In this document: piece after piece, positions 46,855-59,164 of the stretch
Layout of the letters: every line of letters starts with the position of its first letter
Numbering within the stretch: position 1 is the first letter of the stretch
NCBI GenBank assembly: GCA_023078685.1
Contig: JALGAS010000005.1
Coordinates: 1,550,001-1,614,000 of the forward strand
Length of the DNA: 64,000 nt
Source: Neopestalotiopsis rosae
Taxonomy: Eukaryota > Ascomycota > Sordariomycetes > Amphisphaeriales > Sporocadaceae
Reading direction: 5' to 3'
Position numbers and translations under genes: made by a program
Notes under the pieces: model-generated
Databases searched by the model: none
What the model was told of the DNA's origin: nothing
What the model saw: the letters and a program-made list of their open reading frames with translations, nothing else

Positions 46855-47409
46855 CTAATATGGAATCAAAGAAACAGCGCGATTTGAAATATACTCAACA
46901 GGCCTGGCAGTCACGAGCCAGAGCCACGATAGACTCTTCCCCCCTCCCCAGCGCGTCATGAAGTCCGGCACATAAAACGAGCAGGCGTTGCCACGAGTGC
47001 GACTGAATCGCTGAAAGGCTTCGATAACATCGGAATTGATAGAACTTTCCGAATCGAGAGACAGCATTTCGGCAGTCGGCGGGATCTCCGCATTGTAACT
47101 TGTTAGTATGCAATAGAATCGAGTCTGTGATTCAGTCCCGGGGACTGAGACGGAGGCAGGATAACAACTGCAGGCTGTTCTCCATAGTGTTGCCATGAAG
47201 ATAACGCCTATACAGGAGAAAGGAATCTCGGAATCATCCACCGTCCAGGCGGTGGTGCTTTGCTTAGGTAGATACGCGACGTATATCGTAATAAAGTGTC
47301 CTTGCCATGTGATAGTGAGCTGGTCAATGGCATGTTCGGTCACTTTGAAGGGGTTTGAGCAAAGCGGTAGTACTCTATACGGAGCAATTATCGAGCGTTG
47401 ACTTGCCAT
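46855..47409 (-). other. Unrecognised open reading frame of about 184 residues in the gene-poor interval
   Basis: The ATG at 47409 (MASQRSIIAPYRVL) opens an uninterrupted frame to 46855. It has no signal peptide, domain or clear intron sites, and its composition is unremarkable. No opposing ORF of similar length overlaps it, which sets it apart from most frames here. It could be an orphan gene, a fragment of a lost gene, or chance. Confidence 0.2.
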
Positions 47410-47804
47410 GCGATTCGTGACAGCATGGCTGCCTGTTACTCGAAACATTGACGACGGGTCATGTACGGCGTCATACCTTTTGCTGCCCCGGCGTCCCTGT
47501 CCAAAAAGCTCAACATCAGCTTCCAGGTAAATTCATACGCAGGGCACCCTGAGTACTAGGCTTTCCGAAATAAAAAATAAAAAGCCTTGCCTGTGTTCAG
47601 CTCGTCGTTGGCAACTGATGACATCAATCAATCTCACAACAAACCCGGCGAGCCAAAAGGAGTTTTGTTATATGTTGCTCAGGGATATCCAAGGCCGAAT
47701 TTTAACACGCAAGTAGAAACGTTGATTTCGCAAAAGGTCTAGGGGCTGGGAGCTCGTTTTGGCGGCGGGTAATGTCAAAGGGCAGAGGGCATGGGTTATA
47801 CAAG

Positions 47805-47805
<1 letters not shown>

Positions 47806-47844
<39 letters not shown>
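47806..47844. repeat. AC dinucleotide microsatellite
   Basis: An uninterrupted AC run of 39 bases, followed after one T by a few more AC units. It lies in the gene-poor interval and is a likely length polymorphism. Confidence 0.95.
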
Positions 47845-47849
<5 letters not shown>

Positions 47850-48525
47850 ACAAGCCCAGGGTCGACAATACCCCTTGGCTCCGCAAGGTTTTGCTGATGA
47901 ACGAGACAATCAAGAGCAGCCATGGTGTCTTGAAGAGATCGCTTTACAGGTGGTTAAGAGACTTCGACGACGAAGGGACTTTCACTTTAATACGCGTCTA
48001 GTCGATGGGCACCATGTCGGGGCGCGGAACAAGGCCAGTGTGCGAGTTCTTTGGGGCAATGATAAGTCGCTGGAGACACCTGTTGACCAAGTCTTATTCC
48101 ATGAGGATAGAAGCAGACCGCAGGGATGCGAGTCTCACGCCGGAGCTGGGTCTGAGGCATTTTGAATAGGCGATGTGCGTCCGCCGGTCGGCCTGGTGCA
48201 CTCAAGCAGGAAATTGATTGACAATACATAGCTAGATTCGTAAACGTCTTAGCCAGCATCGGAGTAAACAACTTTCGAAACTCGATGTAGCAATTGAGGT
48301 CATAATAGTCAAAGTATAGACACAACCAATATTTCTGTATTACGCCTTCAGCCAAGCCAGCATGTGTGTATGACGAGGGTCATGTTCTTGCATAATAAGT
48401 CGACCGTTTGCATTACACTCACATATGCCCACGGCTTGAAGCACAAGTTCTCAGAAGAAATTCAACAACCACTGGAGGTGTCATAGTTTTAAAAAGGAGC
48501 TCCTTTAATAACCACAAGTCACAAA

Positions 48526-48646
48526 GGTCAAATGGCCGAGCGGTAAGCTCTTGAGTGCGGTGGCCACCCAGGTGAAAAGTGAATATCCTATGATCATACG
48601 AGAGGATCTTTGTTAGGGGGCTCGGGTTCGAATCCAGAGTCATCGC
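48526..48646 (+). pseudogene. Defective tRNA-like element (Leu/Ser class)
   Basis: An A-box-like TGGCCGAGCGGTAAG at 48533-48547 and a near-perfect B box GGGTTCGAATCC at 48624-48635 are spaced as in a class II or intron-bearing tRNA, and a T6 run at 48649-48654 could end pol III transcription. The T arm forms with one mismatch. The acceptor strands do not pair: GGTCAAA before position 8 against GTCATCG after the T arm. The D stem is also broken, and I can find no clear anticodon arm. It is therefore read as a tRNA pseudogene or the head of a tRNA-derived short element rather than a working tRNA. Confidence 0.4.
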
Positions 48647-51600
48647 TCTTTTTTGCCATTTTTTTCTTCTTGTACTCTTGGTTGTCGTCTCTGTTGTTTC
48701 GATATTTTTTTTCTTGATTTTGCGTTGAAACTGTCGACGTCTTCCTCCTCGATCTGAATGGATGAAAGCGGGATGCATGTCAACGAACTTCTAAACTTCA
48801 CTTGTCACCTCTAGAAATACAAACACGAAAATTCTGATATCAATACCATATGTATTCCACTGACTGTTCCATGGTAAAGAAAAGTGGTCAAGCAGAATAT
48901 TGAGAATCTCAAGCCGAGACATTTGAAGTAACTGGACGTCTCATTTTTATGATTGTCCCTCCCGAACAAAGCATCGTGTCTTCCAACAGCTGTCCCATAT
49001 GTACAAGATAAGTAGCAGAAATGGCTACGTCGAGCATTATGGTAAGGTATGATATGATATCTTCGCAAGATGTGGAAATTCTCACCTGGGGACTCTCGGG
49101 TAGATGGAAGAGAACACCTATGTATAATGGGATCATCACACTACAGTAAGACCATTTCGGAGTGGCAAGCTTTTTAGATGTGCAAGTAGTTGCAAGTTGC
49201 TTCTTGATACACATTTGGATGTATAATAGAATCAAGATCATAATACATCCCATGCATTCGATGGCTCGTGTGTGATTTGATATATTGACGGTTCTTAGCG
49301 AATCCTTTCTCAATAAAGGCACCGATTAGAGATCATCCCTAAATATTGCTCGAAACATTCCCCATCCGTTGCTGGGCCATCTTACCTTATCTACTCCAAA
49401 CCAAGGGACACCAAATGGATGATATTAGAGCTGACAAATTATCAATTTATTCCAGTCAGCCAGACGATGTTCTTCTGACATACTGAGGAAAAAGAATTCG
49501 AAAGTCGTCTATTCTCGCTTCGCTACAAGATCACTGATTGTAGTCGGCGTCGACAGAGGGTGCGTTACTCAGCAACGCAATTGGTTGGGTTGTAATGAGA
49601 GAAAGAGCGAGAGATGATTAATCGCCTTATCAACGTTTTCCGAGGATGATAGATTTGGCTTGGGTTTTTACTCTAACAACCATCATCATCCTCTCATACA
49701 CAACGATTGACTGCCATCAGCTAGGAAATCCCCGACATTTCCCGTTGATTCTCTTGTTCCCCTCGAGAACTTGCAAAGATCCTTTTTATCATCTACGACA
49801 ACCTCTAGAACTCTCAATCAGCAGTACCTCGATTACTCTCTTGTGAAGTTTCAAGCAAATGTATGTCTCTTGAGCTCTTCAAGCTAATCTGGCTGCCTAG
49901 TCAAAAGGATTGCTCCATGGTTTCGTCCATGGTCTCAAAGCCGGATCTCGTATAAAACCCCCCCATAGCGTGGGCCCAAACGCCAAGCGATAGCCGTTAC
50001 CATCAATTGTTGCGCAACCAAGACACCTTATAGGGTGTGTCTGACAGCGGCATTTCACGTAGATCACGCTGATCTTGGTTATGATGTCGACTGACGTTGC
50101 CGGCCGGTTCAGTTCAACAAGGTCCAGGGTCTCTCTCTTTCTCACTACCTGCAACGACCACACTCTTCGCTCTTGATGCTTTTCAGATGCTTGAGGCACT
50201 TGGTCATGACTCCCAACCAGTAAAGACGTTGGAGGAGAAGCACAGATGACTAATTATTTCTTTATCACTGACTATAGACGTCGCAAAGACTGAGCGTTAG
50301 CGACAACCAGCATGTTTCGAAACGAGTGGATGTCCACTCCGAGGCCACCCCTCTTCCTGGACTCTATTCACGGCTGATTGCCCACATAAAGCACGCAAAA
50401 CTCAGTGGTACCTCGATTTCTTTTTCCGTCCAATCGACTCGATTCCGTCAATGGCATGACATCATGCTATAAAAGCGGTCATCGTGAGTAGTTTTTTCTC
50501 TTGGTACGGGGCGCCGTAAGAAACCCTTGTGTCGATCCGGAGTCTAGTGGAGAGAAGGACTACAGCAGGAATAGCTTGGTTCAACGGCTGGTAATCCCCC
50601 TTCCAAGGAATTTCACGTGGTAAGCTCTAGACTTTTCTGCTCTCTTCAACACCATGGTAAGCGGAGCCCCTCCCCCAAGCTGACTTCTTTTTTTGATCTT
50701 GCTTACCGCATGCGGACAGGATACTAGTTACTGGATTACCAGAAAGAACGTTGTCGACATGACCCTTGCTTTGATACTATTGAGCGCCTCCATATACTAC
50801 TGAACATAGTCGGTCCTAAACTCCATGGAGGATCATACATCGAACTGGCCCTGACATACTGGCCGAGAGCCAACCTCGTGTATTCATGGAAAGACAATGA
50901 CGTACCCCCATGATGGCTGCTGCTTGCCTTGTCACTTCGCTCGTGAACGCTCCGAGACCTCCTATAGGTCCAACTGCTCCCAAAATACACCGGCAGCTTC
51001 CCGACGACCGACAGCCAGTCGCCTGGTTTTCCGAATAGTCACGACATATCCCGATCCTCCTCCCCAGTTCCCTGCTTACATACGCATATCCTGCCTGCCG
51101 ACCATAAGGCAGAACGGCAAGTACCATGTAGTGATTGACCCGGGTGGAGGAGGGGTGCGTGTGTGAGAGAGAGAGAGCTTCTGTACGCACACACCCAAGG
51201 AACAACACCATGGATACATGAGAGAGGGGAGATCCACGGTCTGGATCAGCAATCAACGACGTAGGGCAAGAAAGTGGCCATCCCCCCCCCATTCGTCGAT
51301 CACCAGCAGTAGACGTGAATGGCGTCACTGTGTGCGTGTCGAAGATCACGTCTTTGTCCCCGCCGCCCTCAAGCACCCCCTGTCCTCCTCTATCTTGCCT
51401 GCTTCGATCCCTCTTATTTGCCTCGCTCCCTTGGCTGGAGCGAGCCGTTGACATCCGAAAACGGCCCCAACGGATCGTACGGGGCCACCCCCAAAGCCTT
51501 GAGACTGGAGGGACCCATCTAGTACGGTACGCCGTTGGCAAGGGGAGGATAGACCGGTGTCCCGAACTCCCTTCCGGCCCGTTTGGCCTGTGCTTGAGCG

Positions 51601-54600
51601 GAGCCCCGACCGAGTCAGTTCGGTTGTTCGAAAACGGACCTTCACCTATCACAGTCCTACCATAGTAGCCGGGCGTCGGTCCTTTTTCGAAACGTTGTGG
51701 GTCTTGAACCGGATCCTCTTCCTAAGGCAAACAAAACGACACTGCAATGACTTTTCCGGCTCCTCACTCCCAGTAGACCCGCGGCAAGCCGGTAATGGGA
51801 CGAGAGGGGGCGGCCTCGAGGGAAAAACGTCGCGGTAGTGTAGTGAGCCAAACATCCCATGGAGGCGAACTTGCCTTGGCTTTCTCCGTCTTCTTCCCCG
51901 TGGGGTAGACGGTTTTTGAGTGAACTTGCTGTTCCTCCACGGTTAGTCCCAGGAATACACAGCGCAGGAAAAGGGTGTTCCCGTTGATCACCGACAACAG
52001 TCCCAAGCTCGATCCTCTGCAAGATGGAAAGCCACTCACGTAGTCCATTTCCATATTAGATCGATGCCTGTCTCTATACTCGCCGGAAATGGTATGACCG
52101 TTTACAAGGGTTCGCTATTCATCCTAGACAGCATTGGGTAACTTGTGGGCTTATGGACAAGTTCTGCATGGGTAGTATACACTCAGGTATGTATAGTCGA
52201 GTTGACATTGTGGTCCTGAGACTATGACTCGAAAGGCATGTTCGACGTTCCTGGTGTCGCGTGCCCATGCTTGAAATGTGTTGAATCGCATCTCATATGA
52301 TACACGTATCAAACGATACCGTCCTGGTTCCTTTGCATTTTTGCTACTGGACTGCGCCTTTGGCTCCAATCGACATGCCAGCTCTGATCTTCTCTTTGCT
52401 ATTCCCCAATATTGTATAGTCGACCTTCAATAGGTCGTCCCAACTAACCCACATATCATACTCACACCATCACTCTCCGGAACTCCTCCCATTTGTTCCT
52501 CTTCCATTAACGATGTCTCCATTGTCGATACGCACGAGTTACGTTATGGTCACGCCACAATTACGCTCAAAAAATAACACTTGATAGAACCAAACACAGC
52601 CTTCTCGCAGTTCACACCTTAAAATCGTTGGGCTTCTGGGCGAGGCAAAAACACATTATCACAGTTCGCCATTATCCAACTAGTCGCGAGTATAAATCCA
52701 AATCATTTCAGGCAATAAACAACAAGTCAAAGTGGCACAACATGGTCACGCGATTTTCTAAACACACAGCCTCGTGATGACAATATTGTGACGTGAACCA
52801 TTCCGCGTTTTCCCAATAGTGAAAACTGTAAGCTACGCACCCCTATTGAATCTTTCGTAACTTAGTCTGTGGATGCTATCTGTGTTACACGATATCTTGC
52901 TTCCATTGGTTCGGTTCTCATGAACTTGCCCCTATTCGGATCAATTTGAGTTGCGCTCGTGCGACACACAAAGAACAGAGAAAAGACACTTGTTCTTGTC
53001 AAAAATGGATCGTGGATAAACATGTTTAGCCTGCCCAGGCAGAAGAATGAAAAAATGTAGCTAGCGATGCAAGAAAAAAGAAGGGTGCGGCGTGGTTCAC
53101 TCCGCAATAGACTCGACGCGCACGAAAGTCAAAAGCTGGTCGTCTGCCACTCTTTCTTTGACATGAGATGTCTTTCTGAAAAACTCAACTCCTATTTTTC
53201 GCGTGGACATCAGGTGACAACTTCTGAAAGATGGTGACCTCCTTTAATCTTTGTAGTCTCTCCAAATGTTGTTCCAAAAAGGAAAATCTACGATATGCGC
53301 ACCTCTGACAACACAAAAACAAAAACATAGAAGATGTCATCGTTATACACACTTTTGACCATCTCAGAGTTTCTTCAGCTTCATTCTACTTGTGCGCATC
53401 TCGACCGTCTCGTTGCACTTGCGCGTGATCAATCACAAGCAATAATCGGCATTCTTCTTGATAGCCAAAATCAGTCACACCCCCCAAACCTATCCACATT
53501 CCGGCTTACTATGTATCATTGAATTGGGGGCTTGGCGCTGCACCACTTAGCACCAGAGTGCCCTAGGGGTTATGTTCCAAGGTATGACGCAGATGCAGTG
53601 TGTCCCATGAGACATTCTCCGGTTGGTACTGTGGTATGTGATGAGGCGATGCTGCTGAACCTGATTGCCTGAATTCTTACTGCACCCTGGACGAGCTGAA
53701 GGGCCTGAAGGTGAGGGCAAGGCGAGATGAGACCCCCCGGGCAAGTGGGGGGTACTTTGCTGCCGTTTGCAGACACACGAGGCAAGCATGGGGTCCACGG
53801 GCTTGCTGTGGCTTGCTGCTTTGCATAAGTTATGTCATACCCCTCCTTGGCTCTGGTCCCGGCCGAGAGTGGCCCTTGGGCCGGGGAGAGAAGAGTTTCG
53901 AGAGAAAAGAGAGCAGCAGCAAGGGTGCCTTGGGTGCTGGGCAAAGGGTGTTTTCCGCGGAGGGGAATCGAATTGGAATTGACACCCCAAACACCCTCCA
54001 GATCACCGCGCAATTTAGTAGGTACCTTAGCAGTGCGTATGCGTGCTAGGACATCAAGGTTCGCAAAGATGTCGCTGCGGCCAGTGCTAGCAGCCACTGT
54101 TACACTGCACTATACCTAACTGTCCAAGGCGCTATCGGGGATCTTTGGCTCGAGTAGATCAGAAGTCAATCGAATTTGGCAGCCGGTCGAGCCAGTCAGC
54201 GGGACAGAAATGGGATAGGTCGTTTTTCCTTCCATCCCCCCGTCCCACAGGTCTAGGCAAGAATTCTTGCTTGCTTTTCCGAAAGCTAGGATGTGTGATT
54301 CCGCCCTCTCACAGGGAGGTACGGAATGCTGCTGTACCACCCCCTCTCTTCTCTCTGGCTTGATAGGCTGACTGAAAGGCCAAGGACCCAGAGGGAGCCA
54401 GGGGCGTCTTCTTTCCACAGACACGGCCAATGCAGCGGAACGGAAAAGTCTATTCCCTGGGCCTCCAACGGCAGATTGCACTGCGCGCGGCGGACACCGC
54501 GGCGGAAAGGAATGTGGGCGGGCAGTTGCGTGGATCTCCCGGGCCTCCGGCATTCCATTCCTCCAAATCTCTTTCCTTGTCTCCCTCCCCAGCCATTGAA

Positions 54601-57600
54601 CGTTAGCCATGCCAGCTGTGCCTGCAAAAGCCTGCCAGCTGACTGCAGCAATCTCTGCTGCTCGGTGTGCCCGCTGCAGTCGCCTTCAGCCTTTCATCAT
54701 TTATACGTGTATTGTACGTGTTTTATTGCCTGCGCATACGTTGCTTGCGGCGACGACATGGCCGACATGATAGTCCGTGCCAGTAGTCAAAATAAACCAT
54801 GATTGTTCCGCAAAGCCGGAATTATACAGTTCAGACTTCTATAGTGTTGCCCATTTTGGTAATTCGTTGAAAGACTTCTCCTCATCTAAGTTATGCTGGC
54901 ATGTGGCGGGTGTGAATACCATCTCTTTTCGCCTGCCAAAAATTGTGTGTATGGATGGCGAGCGCTCGGGTCTGTGCTCTTCTCTTATCCGTACACCACC
55001 AAGTTTTGTTAGTTGTTGCGGAGTGACAGCTCCGAGTGCCAATGTTTACCACTCTATTCACCCAAAAAATTGCATTCGATCGTACATTGTGTCCACTTGG
55101 ACGTAGTGGAGAGCATATCGCAAGGTGTGTGAGCTACGATAGTGTTGTTTGTCGACAGTATGAGGATGAGATATGCATATTCAAAAGAAAAATGCATCAC
55201 TGTAGGTAGTGTAGCATGCTGCAAGCCAGATAGAGGGGTGCAATTGTGTGGTGTGTGTGTTGGGCGGCATTGAGTGAGCGGTGAATGAGAGAGCCAGACA
55301 GCAGCCATCCAGCCTTCACGCTCTAGCGCATCGCTCTCCTGTAGGTCGCTCAGTACTATGTATTGTGCAGCACTGAATGAGTACCCGTACCGCCAATGTA
55401 CCGGGAGACAAAGGGTACATGTCGGTCAGCATCGGTGGGTGTATGAAACCTCAGTCCTGGTCAAAACTTTGCTTTTCATCCACGTGGCGCATGATCCCAA
55501 GACAGAAGGCAATCATGGAAGCTTTTCTGCATTCTTCTTTGGTCCTTCCGAGGTGAGGAATGGTGGTTGCAATTCTTTCGCCACCACGTGAGAATCAATG
55601 CTGCTTGCTTGCTTTTCGAATAAGCCTTTTGAGCAAGCTGCATTTCTGGCGATCCGGTGATTTGCTGGATGCTGCCCCGGACTCTTACGTGATAGGCGAT
55701 CGACATTTGCTAGTGTGCCGCTAGAATTTCTCTAGAAGTCTTCTGGAAGCATTCCGCATTCGGCACATGGAACAGACCAGCATGTTCCGAGATACCGAAC
55801 CAAACTCTATCCTATTCTCCCCTCTTTCTTTTCGCTCTTGTGAATAGCAAGCAGCCAGTGAGTGGCATAACAGCACAACAACCGATGCAGCCATGCGAAA
55901 AGCTGCAGTATCTGCACACTTACCTTACCTAAAGCCATGTGCAGTCTCTCTCTCGCGCCCGCCGACACGCGTCCAACGAACACAAGCCAGCACGCCAGCA
56001 CGCATGCTTCGCTAAAGTCAAGACATGACACGCCATGAACGGCATGGGTTTGCAGACCGCCTTCAGACAGCAACCTCTACTTTCATTAGGCCTTTGCACG
56101 ATTGCACGAAGTGCATTCCTCAGCAGGAATAAAACTGGACTCGGCCGAGCTTTGGGCCTTAGTGCAGTATGTACGTAGGTGTGTAAATGGGATGAGTGAG
56201 CCCACTGAAAAAAAAAAGTCCCAGCTGGCGATGGTGTCTTTCGCTGATGGTGCGCGTTGGGAGAGGGCTGGAAAAGGCATTCCACGGATAACCCAATACG
56301 ACAAGAAAAACAAGGAAACATCCCTTGGCGGCCATCAAACTGAGTGGACTGCTCCGACTGGCATACTGCTTCGCTGCCATTGGCTTCCACTCGATTGTTT
56401 CGTCGAATGAGGACTGTGAGGAGACCAACATTAAGGTTTGAACATGCGTCATAACGCAGCCATAATTACCTGATGGAGCTTCTGCGACGAGTGTGGGTTA
56501 TACCCTAACGGTGTTATAACAAGGTCTTGATGACACAAATAGTATTGCCTCGCGTACATCGACACCCCATGCCTGGCAAATTTTGCAATCGTTGGTATAA
56601 ACAGTCAATATCGGCGATACAGGGGAGGTTCCGGTCTTTGAATGCATCGTCAGCCCCATGATGCCAGTAATAGATTTGTTGATGAATACTTCGTATCGTG
56701 CGATAGATGAGGAGAGTTCGAAAGAGGTTCAATCACCAGAGCATCAACACCCTCCGATGCTACGCGGCCACAAACGTTGGCCGGTCGTTACTGCTAATTA
56801 GCTAGTTTGTCTGCCCCGGGGACCGAAGCGCTATCCACTTCGGCGCCGGTGTTTCTGTAGTTCAACGCTGATTTCGAGGTTTTCCGAGCCGATATGTGTG
56901 CCTGATGCTTGTCTCATAGATGGACTACCTGATGTGAGGCGGGTTGTCAGGCTCATAGGATGATGGCGCGCATAGTCCCATCTCTCTGTCCTGACCAAGG
57001 CGACGTTGATCGCGCGACTTGTGGCGTAAGTGGGAGAAAACGGTTGCCTTACTTCTTGATAGCATCGATCAGCATAATTCGTCCAACTCGAGGCTCTCAG
57101 CTTCAGCCCTCATCGGATCCAGGAAAGCTACGCTGCAAGCGGGTTCGCACAATCTCTTTGATGCCGGGGCTTGCGAAGCCAAACCACCCGACGAGCCCGG
57201 CTATCGCTATATTCCTAGGCGTTTGCGGAGTGTCATTTCGGAGAACAAGGATTTGTAACCCCAACACCAGTCACAAGTAACATGACTTCCTGAAGGATCG
57301 TGTTTTGGTTGCTGCAGGCGATCTTGCGGAATGTGTATCGCATCAGCCTGAGCAGATAGTACTGACCTACCAGAGATCGACGGATCGCAACTTTTAGGTT
57401 TCGCTACTATGCGCCGGCGCACTCAGACTGAGACATACACCACAACCTCTATCCTTTTTATGACTTCTAGAATCCTTCTAGCGTGAATGAAAACCCGCGA
57501 AAGCAGAGGTTTAAGGTTCGTCAAGATGGGATCCCGTCGGAAGGCCTGAGCCGGTTGGTTGCCGGGAACTAACAAGTAATGTGCGTGTGTCTCCGCCGAG

Positions 57601-59127
57601 AATGTAAACGGTAACAGGCGTCATTAGCGATATTGCAACCAAGTACTTCGTCGAAGCATCAAGGTCAGGCAGCATTCGCTTGAGACGTGTAATGCCGCCA
57701 GTATCAAGAGGTAGCATCTTCATGGACTAGATCCTTGGAATTGACTTAGTGAAATCCATAGACATTATCAGATACCTTGCAAGATTGCAGAGACGAGACC
57801 AATTCGGGAAACCACAATCTGCGAAAGAAGCTGGCAGGCTGGACTGCTGGACGGCATCAGACAGGGCTCTGTCGGTAGTTGGTGCGAATAGGCAATGTCG
57901 GGACCTGCCCGACCCCAAGCGGCTCGTTTCCGGCAGGGCGACGGGATCTGCCCCGACTATCTTATGATTGCTGCGCACAGCCGGTTCCGTAGGCGCTTAA
58001 TTGTTTCACCTTGGCTGCCCGTCACCCCGTGGGCAACGCAAGGCCCTTCTGTTGTTTCCCTTCACCCTATGTAAGTTGTGAACCTTATCCAGCGCTCGAA
58101 AGGACCATTTTCCCATTGGTGAGCGGGAAGCTCCCCCGGAATCCATGCCCGGCTCGACATGAAAGTAGAGTTTCGATCCATTCGGTGACATCGAGATCCC
58201 GTGCCTTCTCATGTCAATTATTGCAGGCATCATGTCTTCGTATAGGAGGAATGCGAGCATTGCGCAAGGTTGGTAAATCGCATCTTGCCCTGGATGCAGG
58301 ACCAAGGGGGGCGTTTGATTGTACACCATGGCTCATTGATGAGAGAGGGGCTTTTTGGAGGGGGCAGGCCGCCTGTATGGTGGTTGATCACCGCAATTCC
58401 ATCGTGCCCTGGGGCATTAGTGTGCACCGCGCGTTACACCTACCATACACAATGTTGCGGTGTCATTATGGCCGCGCTGGGCGGCGCTTGTGGCTTCCGC
58501 AGTGGCTTGTAGGGTAACTGGAGGAGGATTGATGATTATCCTTGGGCGTTGAAGGGCACTAATCACTGTAGCGAGATGTGCTGCTCCAACAGAGCTGCCG
58601 GCTGTTGGAATATCCGTCCAATAGAGAGAGGGTATTCGCAGGGAATTTTGTTATTCGCCGCTCTCAGGTACCCAAAAAAAAACGTGAAGGCCTGTCTTCG
58701 CCACGACCACGTGCGCAACGTCGATATGCAAGCAGCAGCAGCAACACATCTCAGTGTAGAGGATGGTTGATGATTTGATCATGCTTGCGGCTACTCAAAA
58801 GCTGATTTGCCATTCTCGGTGCAGGCCTAAGGTAGCAAAAAGGGGAAGGGAAGCAGATAGAGGAGGGTGAGTGAGTAAGGTACGCAGGAGGCCGGCGAAC
58901 TCTCTTTTTCTTGCCCAGTGGCTCGTACCTAATGTTGGCGACCCAGACGCACACCGAGCTGAGCTGAGCTGTGCGAGATGGGCGGTCGTCATCTCTGGAT
59001 CCAAAACACATAGGGCCTGTGTAGTACATAGATTGGCGAGCCGAATGTTGACGTCTGTGGATGTGAGAGTATCCATAGGGAGGTGTGTAGTGGTGTGCTG
59101 GTTTCAAACGCTCTCTCTCTTCTCTTA

Positions 59128-59164
59128 CCTCGCACACACACCTCGCACACACACCTCGCACACC
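59128..59164. repeat. 13-base tandem repeat, about 2.8 copies
   Basis: The unit CCTCGCACACACA occurs at 59128 and 59141, with a third partial copy from 59154. It follows a CT-rich tract. It is too short to be a named element. Confidence 0.85.

Larger units (their letters stand above)
40839..48525. other. Gene-poor interval, left part
   Basis: Nearly 8 kb with no convincing protein gene. The left end is the upstream region of the small gene at 40572. Elsewhere ORFs are short and overlap on opposite strands. Fragments that may be relics are a minus-strand GGGTAGLVTAN motif near 46.43 kb and a minus-strand open frame at 46855-47409 (185 codons from an ATG). A 39-base AC repeat lies at 47806-47844. 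TAGGTA/TACCTA hexamers recur. No RNA gene was recognised. Confidence 0.5.

Noticed and set aside
48526..48646. Functional tRNA-Leu or tRNA-Ser gene
   Set aside because: The acceptor and D stems do not pair and no anticodon loop is clear, so it is reported only as a defective tRNA-like element.
50816..51652. 278-codon minus-strand ORF, the longest in the gene-poor tract
   Set aside because: It starts with GTG rather than ATG, overlaps several opposing ORFs in a GC-rich patch, and its translation has no recognisable domain.
58011..58517. 168-codon plus-strand ORF
   Set aside because: It overlaps a minus-strand frame that looks equally coding-like; neither could be supported on its own.
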